From Mycobacterium neglectum (GTDB lineage Bacteria; Actinomycetota; Actinomycetes; Mycobacteriales; Mycobacteriaceae): a stretch of DNA of 64,000 nt. The notes under the pieces are model-generated. The model was not told the origin of the DNA. It saw nothing but the letters and a program-made list of their open reading frames with translations, and made no database searches. Positions 46,382 to 55,165 of this stretch are shown here, in pieces. Positions within the stretch are counted from its first letter, which is position 1, and each line of letters starts with the position of its first letter. Location: assembly GCF_002591975.1 (NCBI RefSeq), contig NZ_NVQE01000010.1, positions 62,001 through 126,000 on the forward strand. Reading direction: 5' to 3'. The position numbers were made by a program, and so were the translations under genes.

Positions 46382-48283
46382 ATGAACAAACCTGAGCTCA
46401 TCTCCGTCGAAGACTTGTTCAAGTCCCCCGTCAGGGCAGGGGCGTCAATATCGCCCGACGGCACCCGCGTCGCGTTCCTGGCGCCGTGGCGGGACCGCCT
46501 GAACATCTGGGTGGAGTCCCTGGACGACTCCGATAGCGAGTTCGGCGCCGACGCCCGGCGCGTGACCGCCGATGAAACCCGCAGCGTGCTGCACTTCTCC
46601 TGGACCGACGATCCGCGCTGGCTGCTGTACTTGCAGGACACCGGCGGTGATGAGAACTGGCACATCTTGAGGGTCGATCTCGACGACCCGGCGGCCGCGC
46701 CCGTCGATCTCACCCCGTTCCCGGGAGTCATGTCGGCCTTCGAGCTGCTGCCCGACAAGCCGGGGAAGGCGCTCGTCTACTCCAACAAGCGCGGCCCGAC
46801 GCAGATGGACGCCTACGAACTCGACATCGCATCGGGCGAACTGACGATGGTCGGCGAGAATCCGGGCGATGTGATCGGGTGGCTGACGAGTCGTCGCGGC
46901 GACATGTTCGCGACCAAGCTCAGCCGTGAAGGTGACCTCGAACTCCTGAAGGTAAATGAGAACGGGTCGCTGCACTCGATCGCCAAGTACGACGGCAGGG
47001 ACTACACCATGGGCATGTATCCCATGGTCGTCACGCCCGACGGCAGCGGAATCTGGATGGGATCGAACGAGGGCACCGACCGCACGAGGCTGGTTCGGCT
47101 CGATGTGGCCGACGGCAAGCAGTACGCCGTCGACAGCCATCCGACGTTCGACGTCGACACGCGGGCCCAGGTATGGGCGGGCCTGCCCGAGCCGCTCATC
47201 CAGAGCCGGGCCACCGGAGAACTGCTGGGCGTGCGGTATCTCGGTGAGCGACAGGTCATTCACGCGCTGGATCCGCGATTCGGCGACGTGCTCGGTGCAC
47301 TGGAAAAGCTTTCCGACGGTGATATCGGCGCGCTGTCGTCGGACACCAGCGGACGGAAGTGGGTCGTCAGCTTCAACCACGATCGCGAGCCCGGTGTCAC
47401 CTATCTCTACGACCACGAGACCGGCGAGAGCAAGGAGCTGTACCGCCCGTATCCGCATCTCGACCCGGAAAAGTTGGCGCCCATGCTTCCGGTGACCATT
47501 CCGTCGCGCGACGGGCTGGATCTGCATTCATATCTGACGCTGCCGGTCGGGTCAGAAGGTGAAGGGCCGCTTCCATTGGTCCTGACGGTGCATGGCGGGC
47601 CGTGGGCGCGGGATGGCTGGATGTACGCGCCCGCAGTACAGCTGTTGGCCAACCGCGGATACGCGGTACTGCAGGTCAACTTCCGCGGCTCGGCCGGATA
47701 CGGCAAGGCCTTCCAGAAGGCCGCGATCGGCGAGTTCGCAGGCAAGATGCACGACGATCTGATCGACGGCGTCAACTGGGCCGTCGACCAGGGTTACGCA
47801 GACCCGAAGCGGGTCGCCATCTTCGGTGGCTCCTACGGCGGCTACGCGACGCTGGTCGGCGTCACCTTCACGCCGGATGTCTTCGCTGCCGCGATCGATT
47901 ACGTCGGCATCTCGGATCTGAGCAACTTCATGCGGACACTGCCCGAGATCGCCCGCCCGCACCTTGCCAACAACTGGCATCTGTTCGTCGGCAACCCCGA
48001 TGACCCGGAGCAGTTGGCGGACATGCTCGCTCGCTCACCGATCACGAAGGTCGACCAGATCCGCACGCCGCTGCTGGTTGTCCAGGGCGCCAACGACGTT
48101 CGTGTCGTGCAGGCCGAATCCGACAATCTCGTCGAGGCTCTGCGTAACCGCGGCGTCGAGGTCGAGTACATGGTCAAGGAGGACGAGGGCCACGGCTTCG
48201 TCAACCCGGAGAACGTGATCGACATGTTCAACACGGTCGACGCGTTCTTGGCGAAGCACCTGGGCGAGCGGAATAACGCGTGA
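46382..48283 (+). CDS. S9-family serine peptidase (acylaminoacyl-peptidase / prolyl oligopeptidase type)
   Basis: 633 residues. N-terminal beta-propeller (about 20-370) that restricts substrates to peptides, then an alpha/beta-hydrolase domain with oxyanion motif HGGPWARDGW, nucleophile Ser484 in GGSYGGYAT, Asp572 in QGANDVRV and His604 in DEGHGF. No signal peptide, so cytoplasmic. ATG at 46382 is preceded by GGAGAC. It ends in a GTGA overlap with the DUF3159 gene and is divergent from MerR. Confidence 0.92.
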   Translation: MNKPELISVEDLFKSPVRAGASISPDGTRVAFLAPWRDRLNIWVESLDDSDSEFGADARRVTADETRSVLHFSWTDDPRWLLYLQDTGGDENWHILRVDLDDPAAAPVDLTPFPGVMSAFELLPDKPGKALVYSNKRGPTQMDAYELDIASGELTMVGENPGDVIGWLTSRRGDMFATKLSREGDLELLKVNENGSLHSIAKYDGRDYTMGMYPMVVTPDGSGIWMGSNEGTDRTRLVRLDVADGKQYAVDSHPTFDVDTRAQVWAGLPEPLIQSRATGELLGVRYLGERQVIHALDPRFGDVLGALEKLSDGDIGALSSDTSGRKWVVSFNHDREPGVTYLYDHETGESKELYRPYPHLDPEKLAPMLPVTIPSRDGLDLHSYLTLPVGSEGEGPLPLVLTVHGGPWARDGWMYAPAVQLLANRGYAVLQVNFRGSAGYGKAFQKAAIGEFAGKMHDDLIDGVNWAVDQGYADPKRVAIFGGSYGGYATLVGVTFTPDVFAAAIDYVGISDLSNFMRTLPEIARPHLANNWHLFVGNPDDPEQLADMLARSPITKVDQIRTPLLVVQGANDVRVVQAESDNLVEALRNRGVEVEYMVKEDEGHGFVNPENVIDMFNTVDAFLAKHLGERNNA

Positions 48284-48954
48284 GCGAAACCCGTACCGAG
48301 GAGCGAACCCCGACTGCGCTCGAGCGCATGGGTGGCGTGTCCGGGTTGGTGTACGCCAGCGTGCCGACCCTCGCCTACGTGATCGTGAACGCGATCGCGG
48401 GGCTGAATGCGGCTGTCGTGGTGGCCGTGGGTGCCAGCGCGGGACTGATCGTGCTGAGGCTGCTTCGCAAGGAGCCGCTGCAGCCGGCGATGTCCGGGCT
48501 GCTTGGTGTCGTGGTCGCCGCGGCGATCGCGTACTACACCGGATCCGCCGAAGGCTATTTCCTGCCGGGCATCTGGTTCAGCCTGGCCATGACGGTCGTG
48601 TTCACGGTCTCGCTGGTGGTGCGGCGACCGCTGGTCGGCGTGATCTGGAATGTGATGCGCAGCGCCGGCCCGGATCCGGCGTGGCGCGCCGACAAGACGG
48701 TGCTGCGTGGGTTCGACGTCGCGACGCTGACGTTCGTCGTCGTGTTCGCAGCGCGGTTCTTCGTCCAGGACACGCTGTACGACGCCGGGTCCACCGGCTG
48801 GCTGGCGTTCGCGCGGATCGCGATGGGTTATCCGCTGCTGGGGTTGGCGCTGCTGGTGGTGTACTGGGCGGTGCGCCGCGCCAATCGGCGGGGTGCTCTC
48901 ACCGATGAGGCGAATGAGCGGATGGTCAGCCAAACAGTGGAGGCGAGAAGCTGA
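48280..48954 (+). CDS. DUF3159 membrane protein
   Basis: 224-residue integral membrane protein with about six helices and the family hallmark LRKEPLQPAMSGLLGVVVAA followed by GYFLPGIWFSLAM. DUF3159 proteins are actinobacterial and of unknown function. The GTG start at 48280 overlaps the peptidase stop. Within the same run of plus-strand genes. Confidence 0.85.
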   Translation: MSETRTEERTPTALERMGGVSGLVYASVPTLAYVIVNAIAGLNAAVVVAVGASAGLIVLRLLRKEPLQPAMSGLLGVVVAAAIAYYTGSAEGYFLPGIWFSLAMTVVFTVSLVVRRPLVGVIWNVMRSAGPDPAWRADKTVLRGFDVATLTFVVVFAARFFVQDTLYDAGSTGWLAFARIAMGYPLLGLALLVVYWAVRRANRRGALTDEANERMVSQTVEARS

Positions 48955-48977
48955 TCCAGCACCAGATCGAGGCCGGC

Positions 48978-50093
48978 TTGCTGCGCGGACTCGCTGAGCT
49001 CGAGCGCACCGAGCGGGGCTGGCTGCCGCACCGACTTACGGCTCGCGCCCGCGCGCAGTGCGACGACCCACAGTTGCTCGGGGCGCAATCGCAGCCGTCC
49101 GGAGTGCGTTTCGCGCTTCGGACGGCAGCGTCCGTGCTCGAACTCGACGTCATCCGTACGCGGGTGCTACTGGTCGGGGTGCCGGAACGGCCGGACGGCA
49201 CAGTCGATCTCGTCGTCAACGGCCGCCTGGCCCGGCAGGCGGCGACGAGCGGCGGCGACGTGGTGCGCGTCGACCCCGCCTCCGGGGACACCCGGGTCGA
49301 GCCGGGCCCGGCCGCGACGATCCGGTTCGACCTGCCCGCCGGCGACAAGGACGTCGAGATCTGGCTGCCGCATTACGAGCGCATCGAGCTGGTGGCACTG
49401 CGCGCTGATGCTCCGATCAGTGCACTGCCCGAGGCGCGGCAACGCTGGGTCCACCACGGGAGTTCCATCAGCCAGGGATCGAACGCCCTGAGCCCAAGTA
49501 CGACGTGGGCCGCGCTGGCCGCCGGTTTGGCGGGCGTGGATCTGGTGAACTTGGGGTTCTCCGGCAGCGCGCTGCTCGACCCGTTCGTCGCGCGCGCCAT
49601 TCGGGATCAGCCCGCCGACATCGTCAGCGTCAAGCTGGGCATCAACCTCGTGAACGCGGACCTGATGCGGCAGCGTGCCTTCGGTCCCGCCGTGCACGGT
49701 TTCCTGGACACCATCCGCGAGGGACATCCCGACGTGCCGCTGATCGTCGTCGGCCCGCTGTACTGCCCGATCCACGAAACCACGCCGGGGCCAGGCGCTT
49801 TCGATGTCGACGCGCTGGCACGCGGCGAGGTGCGCTTCGTCGCGACGGGCGATCCGGCGGAGGCGACCAGGCCCGGCGGGCTGGGACGGCTGACGCTTAC
49901 CTACATCCGTGCTCAGTTGGCCGCGATCGTCGCCCGCAGGCAGGTCGACGACTCGGCGATCAGCTATGTCGATGGTCTGGCGCTCTATGGTCCGGCCGAT
50001 GCCGAGGCGCATCCGCTGCCCGACAATCTGCATCCCGATGCGGCGACGCATCAGCTGATCGGGGAGCGGTTCGCGGAGGCCCTGCACGGCTAG
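48978..50093 (+). CDS. SGNH/GDSL-family hydrolase
   Basis: 371 residues. An N-terminal jelly-roll-like domain (about 1-160) precedes an SGNH esterase core: block I HHGSSISQGSNA (Ser), block II NLGFSGSALLD (Gly), block III KLGINLVNADL (Asn) and block V LPDNLHPDAATHQ (Asp-x-x-His). Substrates are probably acyl or acetyl esters on glycans or lipids. TTG start at 48978 with GAGG five bases upstream. An upstream CTG at 48951 would overlap the DUF3159 stop as CTGA, a less supported alternative. Confidence 0.85.
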   Translation: MLRGLAELERTERGWLPHRLTARARAQCDDPQLLGAQSQPSGVRFALRTAASVLELDVIRTRVLLVGVPERPDGTVDLVVNGRLARQAATSGGDVVRVDPASGDTRVEPGPAATIRFDLPAGDKDVEIWLPHYERIELVALRADAPISALPEARQRWVHHGSSISQGSNALSPSTTWAALAAGLAGVDLVNLGFSGSALLDPFVARAIRDQPADIVSVKLGINLVNADLMRQRAFGPAVHGFLDTIREGHPDVPLIVVGPLYCPIHETTPGPGAFDVDALARGEVRFVATGDPAEATRPGGLGRLTLTYIRAQLAAIVARRQVDDSAISYVDGLALYGPADAEAHPLPDNLHPDAATHQLIGERFAEALHG

Positions 50094-50144
50094 GTGATAC
50101 TGAATGCGGTTTAGTTAGATAGCCGAATCGTAGGAGCATCACCG

Positions 50145-50984
50145 TTGGCCGAGTCGATGATCACCCCGGACGCCGGAGCCGGTCCGCCGGCGACAAGCAC
50201 CGCGTACTTCGAGCGGCACGGCGACCGTTTCCACCCACGTTCGATCGCCAGAGGCGGCTGGGGCGCGCTGCTCAGCGGGCACGTCGTCGGCGGTCTCTTG
50301 GGCTGGGCTGTCGAAGAGTTTGTCGACGATCCGGGGTTCCTGCCCGCCCGGCTGACCGTCGACCTTCCCAGGCCGGCCGCCATCGCACCCGTCGAGGTGC
50401 ACACGCGCGAGATCCGCGGCGGGAAGCGGCTGCGCCTGGTCGAAGCGGTCATTCGCCAGGAGGACAAGATCGTCGGCCAGGCGACGGGCCTGTTCCTTCG
50501 CCGCGGGGACCAGCCGACCGGCACTATCTGGTCACCGCACGTCGAAATGCCGCCGCTTCCAGCGGATGCGCAGGAGAATGCCAATCCGTTGTTCGTCCGC
50601 ACCTATGGCTGGGGTCTGTCGATTCAGAATCCGGACGAGGACTGGCCGGGGGAGGGCGGAGCGAAGTACACATGGCTGCGGTTGACGCAGCCGCTGTTCG
50701 ACGGCGAGCCGCTTACGCCGTTCACGCGGGCGGCGATGGCCGCCGATGTGACAGCCTCCCTTGTCAATTGGAGCTCGGAGGGGCTGAAGTTCATCAATGC
50801 CGACTACACGCTAACCCTGAGCCGCCTGCCGGAGGGCGTCCACATCGGGCTGGCGTCGCAGAGCCATTCCACGCAGGACGGAATCGCGACCGGTTCGGCG
50901 ATCCTCTTCGACGAGCAGGGTGAGGTCGGCAGCAGCATCTCCGTCTCGGTGGCCCAGTCAGGCTTCGCTCCGCCGCCTCGCTGA
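50145..50984 (+). CDS. Acyl-CoA thioesterase-like double hotdog protein
   Basis: 279 residues. Two hotdog-fold halves, the first with RGGWGALLSGHVVGGLLGWAVEE and VHTREIRGGKRLRLVEAVI (TesB/FadM-type), the second ending GLASQSHSTQDGIATGSAILFDEQG (here only its middle, ATGSAILFDEQG, is diagnostic). Expected to hydrolyse acyl-CoAs. TTG start at 50145 is supported by AGGAG eight bases upstream (50132-50136). A 51-base gap with TTAGTTAGATA sequence precedes it and may carry its own promoter. Confidence 0.82.
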   Translation: MAESMITPDAGAGPPATSTAYFERHGDRFHPRSIARGGWGALLSGHVVGGLLGWAVEEFVDDPGFLPARLTVDLPRPAAIAPVEVHTREIRGGKRLRLVEAVIRQEDKIVGQATGLFLRRGDQPTGTIWSPHVEMPPLPADAQENANPLFVRTYGWGLSIQNPDEDWPGEGGAKYTWLRLTQPLFDGEPLTPFTRAAMAADVTASLVNWSSEGLKFINADYTLTLSRLPEGVHIGLASQSHSTQDGIATGSAILFDEQGEVGSSISVSVAQSGFAPPPR

Positions 50985-50988
50985 TCGC

Positions 50989-52197
50989 TCAGCGGTTCAG
51001 GAACGCGAAGCGTTCGCGTAGTTCGTCCGCGTCGAGCCCGAAGTCCTGCGGTGTGTAGCGGTGCGTCCCGTGGGCGTTGCGGGGGTGCGCCGCATGGTAG
51101 TTCGCTATGAAGGGGTCCAGCGCGGGCGCGGCCATGTCGGCGGCGGCATAGATCCTTTCGAGAACGCTTGCGGTATCGTCGATCAGCTCGCGGTAGTCGA
51201 CGTCGATCAGCGTGACGTCGTCACGTTCTGGTGAGGAGCGGAACTCGTTCGCCCGCCGAAACCACAGCTCACTCTGGTCCACCTGCCGGCGGCCGACGTC
51301 CACGGCATCCACCTCGTCGCTGTACGTCGACTGGTACACGGCGAACAGGCTGGCACCCGAGGCGATAGTCGCGACGATATCGCGGTGAATCTGAATCACG
51401 ATGGCTCCGGGGAACTCTCGCGCGATATACCACAGCTCTGCGGTGTGCGCCGGCGCCTTCAGCACGAACCGACGGTCGTCGTTGACGGCCAGCAGCTGCA
51501 GCGCTTCGCGATAGCGCGCATACGGATCACCGAAGTCTTCGCCGGCCAGCCATGTCGCATACGCCGGCAGCCGCATCAGCGACGTGAAACCCCAGTTGCG
51601 CAGATCCGTCCCCATGCCGAGGACGCATTCCTCGGCCAGCGTGGGGCCGGAGGGATGGACGAACGCCATGTCAGGGTTGAGCGTGTGGAGCAGTTCGCTT
51701 CCGGGCGTGGTCAATTCGGGTCCGGCATTGGGCGCCGATTCCGCGAACAACCATGGCGCGGCGAGCTCTGCCGGAATTTGGGCGTGCAGCCGCGGATCGC
51801 CGGCGAGCAGCCGGAACAGGAACGTCGTGCCGGTGCGCCATCCGCCCACGATGACGATCGGCGGAGCCAACGACCCGTTGGCGCGAGAAGCGTTGCCCTC
51901 CCGCCACATCGCGATCTTCGCCCCGGCTGTCAGCCGACCTATCGCGGACTGCAGCGCCATCCGCGCGCCCACTGCATTGAGTCGAGCGTCCTCGGCCGCC
52001 GAGCCGAGGAACTCCTCGAGCCCTGTGCGCCAGCCTTTCGCGAAGTGCGTTTCGCGGATCTCACCGCGGGCGGCCACGCGTTCGAGCACCGCATCGGGAT
52101 CCAGACGGTAGCGGTCGGGTCGTTTCACGCGGTCCTGCTCTGCGGCTGCGTAGATCGCGAGCGCTGATTCGGTGCGCGCCGACGGTCGCCAGGTCAT
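50989..52197 (-). CDS. Sulfotransferase-family protein
   Basis: 402 residues. The 5'-PAPS sulfate-binding loop is VGGWRTGTTFLFRLL (about residues 117-131), and the 3'-phosphate region is around LKAPAHTAELWYIAREFPGAIVIQIHRD. This Stf-like family is expanded in mycobacteria and may sulfate lipids or glycolipids. ATGA overlap with the DUF1214 gene upstream, a pairing I recall from other mycobacteria. Acceptor unknown. Confidence 0.87.
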   Translation of the reverse strand: MTWRPSARTESALAIYAAAEQDRVKRPDRYRLDPDAVLERVAARGEIRETHFAKGWRTGLEEFLGSAAEDARLNAVGARMALQSAIGRLTAGAKIAMWREGNASRANGSLAPPIVIVGGWRTGTTFLFRLLAGDPRLHAQIPAELAAPWLFAESAPNAGPELTTPGSELLHTLNPDMAFVHPSGPTLAEECVLGMGTDLRNWGFTSLMRLPAYATWLAGEDFGDPYARYREALQLLAVNDDRRFVLKAPAHTAELWYIAREFPGAIVIQIHRDIVATIASGASLFAVYQSTYSDEVDAVDVGRRQVDQSELWFRRANEFRSSPERDDVTLIDVDYRELIDDTASVLERIYAAADMAAPALDPFIANYHAAHPRNAHGTHRYTPQDFGLDADELRERFAFLNR

Positions 52198-53249
52198 GCG
52201 TGAGGTACGACGCGAACGTCGGGAAGCTCGGGTTCGGATTCAGGTTGCAGAAAGCGCATCACAAAGATTCCGAACGCCCGCCCTTCGGTGTCCAGCCAGT
52301 CATGCCCGTCGATACCGGGATTCTGCCCGGCGAGCGCGAACCGAAAGCGTCCGTCGGCGACGGTGGCATTGGCTGTTGTGCGCGACACCGTGCGGTTGCG
52401 GTAATCGAGCGAGTTCAGAAACCTGCTGTACAGCACGATGTTCCAGTGCCGGCACGACACCAGGGGTCCGTCGATCACGAGGCATTCATCCTGCGCCAGC
52501 GACCACGAGCCACGCAGATAGTGGATACCGGGCTCGGTGAAGGCCGCACCGCCGGTCATCGCCGACCAGTGCCGCACGCTGTTGGTCTGCGCCAGGTCTT
52601 CGGCCGCGGACATCTCGAATGCGCGCGGCACCTGCGAGATGAACGCCCCGAGCCGCGACAGGTCGCGCGCGAACTTGGCGTCGTCGGGCGCGGTCGCGGG
52701 TCGGGCGGGGTCGAGTCGTTCGATCCGGCACGTTCCCGGGTCGACGGGCGCCGGTTCGTCGTGGACGAAACGCACCCACACCGACGAGGTCCCCTCTGGG
52801 ATCTCCACATCCGACGGCCGCTCGGTGGCCCTCCGCGTCAGCGTGACGACGAAGGTGCCGTCGGCGTCCACCACGAGATCATCGGAATCGATCCGCGCCA
52901 CCGCCGTCGCGTCCGCGATTCCGCGGCCGGCATATGCCGTGATCGACTGATACACCGATGATCCGACGTTGCCGGTGATGCGATAGCCGGTTCCGTCACC
53001 GATATCGGTGATCCAATAGCGGTAGTCGGGGTTGTCCATGAAAAACTTTTGACGCCATCCGTTGAATGGCGTGAGTTCCGGTGTGTCGCCTGCGATTTCG
53101 AATCGGCCGAGCAGATTGTTGACTGCGCGGAGCAATGCGCGCTGACCATCTGTGCGCTCGGCTGGATCGAGATCGCGCGTGGACTCGTCGAGGTGTTTAC
53201 CCGCGGCTTCGAGGCCTGCGACCAGATTCGCCCAACCCGCTTCGGTCAC
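52194..53249 (-). CDS. DUF1214 domain protein paired with sulfotransferase
   Basis: 351 residues with the C-terminal DUF1214 region (RHWNIVLYSRFLNSLDYRNR, FRFALAGQNPGIDGHDWLDT and MRFLQPE). No membrane segment or signal peptide. Function of the family is not established. GTG at 53249; the last four bases overlap the sulfotransferase ATG. The tight coupling suggests it shares a substrate with that enzyme. Confidence 0.82.
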   Translation of the reverse strand: MTEAGWANLVAGLEAAGKHLDESTRDLDPAERTDGQRALLRAVNNLLGRFEIAGDTPELTPFNGWRQKFFMDNPDYRYWITDIGDGTGYRITGNVGSSVYQSITAYAGRGIADATAVARIDSDDLVVDADGTFVVTLTRRATERPSDVEIPEGTSSVWVRFVHDEPAPVDPGTCRIERLDPARPATAPDDAKFARDLSRLGAFISQVPRAFEMSAAEDLAQTNSVRHWSAMTGGAAFTEPGIHYLRGSWSLAQDECLVIDGPLVSCRHWNIVLYSRFLNSLDYRNRTVSRTTANATVADGRFRFALAGQNPGIDGHDWLDTEGRAFGIFVMRFLQPESEPELPDVRVVPHA

Positions 53250-53306
53250 GACCGGAGTGTTGCGGACGCCCTGCGGCGTGTCAACGCTCGCGGCGGACGG
53301 GGTGGC

Positions 53307-53759
53307 TTACGAGGCCGGAGCCAGCTGCGGTGCCGGAGTCGTCACACGCTCAGCCTCAGGGAGCTGCTTGCGGGCATCCTTGGCGACTCGGCGGGAGAGA
53401 ATGCGCGCCTGCCGATTGGTGATCGCGCGATTCTTCGCGGCCAGCAGATCGAGCTGCTGCCAGCTGAGTCCGTCGAGGTCGCCGTCGGAGTCGTGCGTGG
53501 CGATGACGACGCATCCGCGCAGCAGCGGCACTGTTCGTGCGGTGAAAGTCGATGACGCCATGAGCAGTTCAGTGGCGATCGTGTTGGTCTGACGCTGGCA
53601 CTTCTGCGGTGCCGCGGAGAACCAGAAGTCGAATTGCCGGTCGGCGGTGGTGAGGCAGTTCAGGCTGTGAGTCGCGACGAGCTTGTCGATATCGGCCTTG
53701 CTATATGCGCGGGTTTCGTAGACGAGGCCATTGGGGCTGCAGTAGAGGACGGTATGCAT
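53307..53759 (-). CDS. Hypothetical protein, 150 residues
   Basis: Not recognised. The N-terminal half MHTVLYCSPNGLVYETRAYS... is probably alpha/beta; the C-terminal part (NRAITNRQARILSRRVAKDARKQ) is strongly basic and helical, ending in a Pro/Ala tail. Three Cys lie in the first half. The ATG at 53759 is used; the frame continues to a TTG at 53813 without a well-spaced Shine-Dalgarno. The upstream 210 bases (53760-53971) are AT-rich for this genome, with a homopolymer of T and near-repeats of TGTTAC, and otherwise hold no gene. Possibly acquired. Confidence 0.6.
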   Translation of the reverse strand: MHTVLYCSPNGLVYETRAYSKADIDKLVATHSLNCLTTADRQFDFWFSAAPQKCQRQTNTIATELLMASSTFTARTVPLLRGCVVIATHDSDGDLDGLSWQQLDLLAAKNRAITNRQARILSRRVAKDARKQLPEAERVTTPAPQLAPAS

Positions 53760-53971
53760 TCGGATAACCCATTCCACTCTTTCTCTTTTTTTATGAGGTG
53801 TGGCGAACCACAACTCCTTGTTACTCCTGTTACCCGTGTGACAACTGAGACAAACCTGAATAACAAATACGAAACGATGGGTTTGGCCACAGGTGGGGCT
53901 CCAGCCCGCGCGGAGGCCTTATCGGGGGGCGGTGACTCTCGACGGGTGTCGAGTTCCTATCGTGACTGGTT

Positions 53972-55165
53972 ATGAGCAATGACGCTGATGCCGATAGGGT
54001 CGCCGACCTGGCGCAGGGAGTGGTAACTGACCACGACCCCAAGAAGGCGCCGATCCAGGAGTACCTCGGTGCCTGTTACGACGCAGGCCTGTCCTGGGTC
54101 CACTTCCCCGAAGGCCTGGGCGGGCTCGGGGTTTCCCGCGGTCTGCAGGTCGTGGCCGATCGGATCCTGCAGGGTGCTGGCGGTCCGGTGCCGCTCGGGC
54201 TCAATCCGATGGGCTACGGGATGGCCGCGCCGACGATCCGTGAGCACGCGCAGTCCGAGGATGTGAAGAGTCAATGGCTACGGCCGCTGGCCACCACCGA
54301 AGACCTGTGGTGTCAGCTGTTCTCCGAGCCCGGCGCCGGATCCGACCTGGCAGGCCTGGCCACCTCCGCGGTGCGCGACGGTGACGACTGGGTGATCAAC
54401 GGTCAGAAGGTGTGGACGAGCCTGGCCCACCGCGCCCGCTGGGGCCTGCTGCTGGCCCGCACTGACCCGGATGTGGCCAAGCACAAGGGTCTGTCGTACT
54501 TCGTCATCGATATGCACGGCGACGGTGTCGAGACCCGTCCGCTGCGTCAGATCACCGGGCAGGCCGAGTTCAACGAGGTCTACTTCACCGACGCGCGCAT
54601 CCCCGACAAGCACCGCCTCGGCGAGGTGGGTAACGGCTGGAACGTCGCGATGACGACGCTGATGAACGAACGCACCGCACTCGGCGGCAGCGGCAGCAGG
54701 CGCGGCGCGGGCACCATCTCCGACGCGACCGCACTGTGGGCGTCACGCCCCGAGCGCCACACGCCGGTGCTGCGGGACCGGCTCACGCAATTGTGGCTGC
54801 GGTCGGAGGCCCAACGGCTCACCTCGGAGCGCTCGCGCGCGGCCGCCACAGTTGGCGGACCCGGTCCGGAGGGGTCGATCGGCAAGCTGGTCGGCGCTGA
54901 ACTGAATCAGCACATCTACGAGTGGTGCATGGATTTCCTTGGGCCAGAAGGACTTCTGTACCGCGGCTACAACCAGGGCACACCCACCGGCGAGCGGGAC
55001 TGGCAGGGTCCCATCCAGCAGAAGTATCTGCGCAGCCGTGCCAACACCATCGAAGGCGGGACGTCGGAGGTGATGCGCAACATCCTCGGCGAGCGCATTC
55101 TCGGACTGCCCGGCGATCTGCGTGCCGACTCCGGCATGCCGTGGAAGGAGATTCCTCGTGGCTGA
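53972..55165 (+). CDS. Acyl-CoA dehydrogenase (first of a pair)
   Basis: 397 residues. Flavin site FSEPGAGSDLAGLATSAVRDGDDWVINGQKVWT (diagnostic core QLFSEPGAGSDLAG), catalytic C-terminal region RANTIEGGTSEVMRNILGERILG. A complete dehydrogenase by length. The next gene is a second, more divergent dehydrogenase, reading with an 8-base overlap: such pairs often form alpha2-beta2 enzymes for sterol side-chain or polyketide-like CoA thioesters. ATG at 53972. Confidence 0.92.
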   Translation: MSNDADADRVADLAQGVVTDHDPKKAPIQEYLGACYDAGLSWVHFPEGLGGLGVSRGLQVVADRILQGAGGPVPLGLNPMGYGMAAPTIREHAQSEDVKSQWLRPLATTEDLWCQLFSEPGAGSDLAGLATSAVRDGDDWVINGQKVWTSLAHRARWGLLLARTDPDVAKHKGLSYFVIDMHGDGVETRPLRQITGQAEFNEVYFTDARIPDKHRLGEVGNGWNVAMTTLMNERTALGGSGSRRGAGTISDATALWASRPERHTPVLRDRLTQLWLRSEAQRLTSERSRAAATVGGPGPEGSIGKLVGAELNQHIYEWCMDFLGPEGLLYRGYNQGTPTGERDWQGPIQQKYLRSRANTIEGGTSEVMRNILGERILGLPGDLRADSGMPWKEIPRG

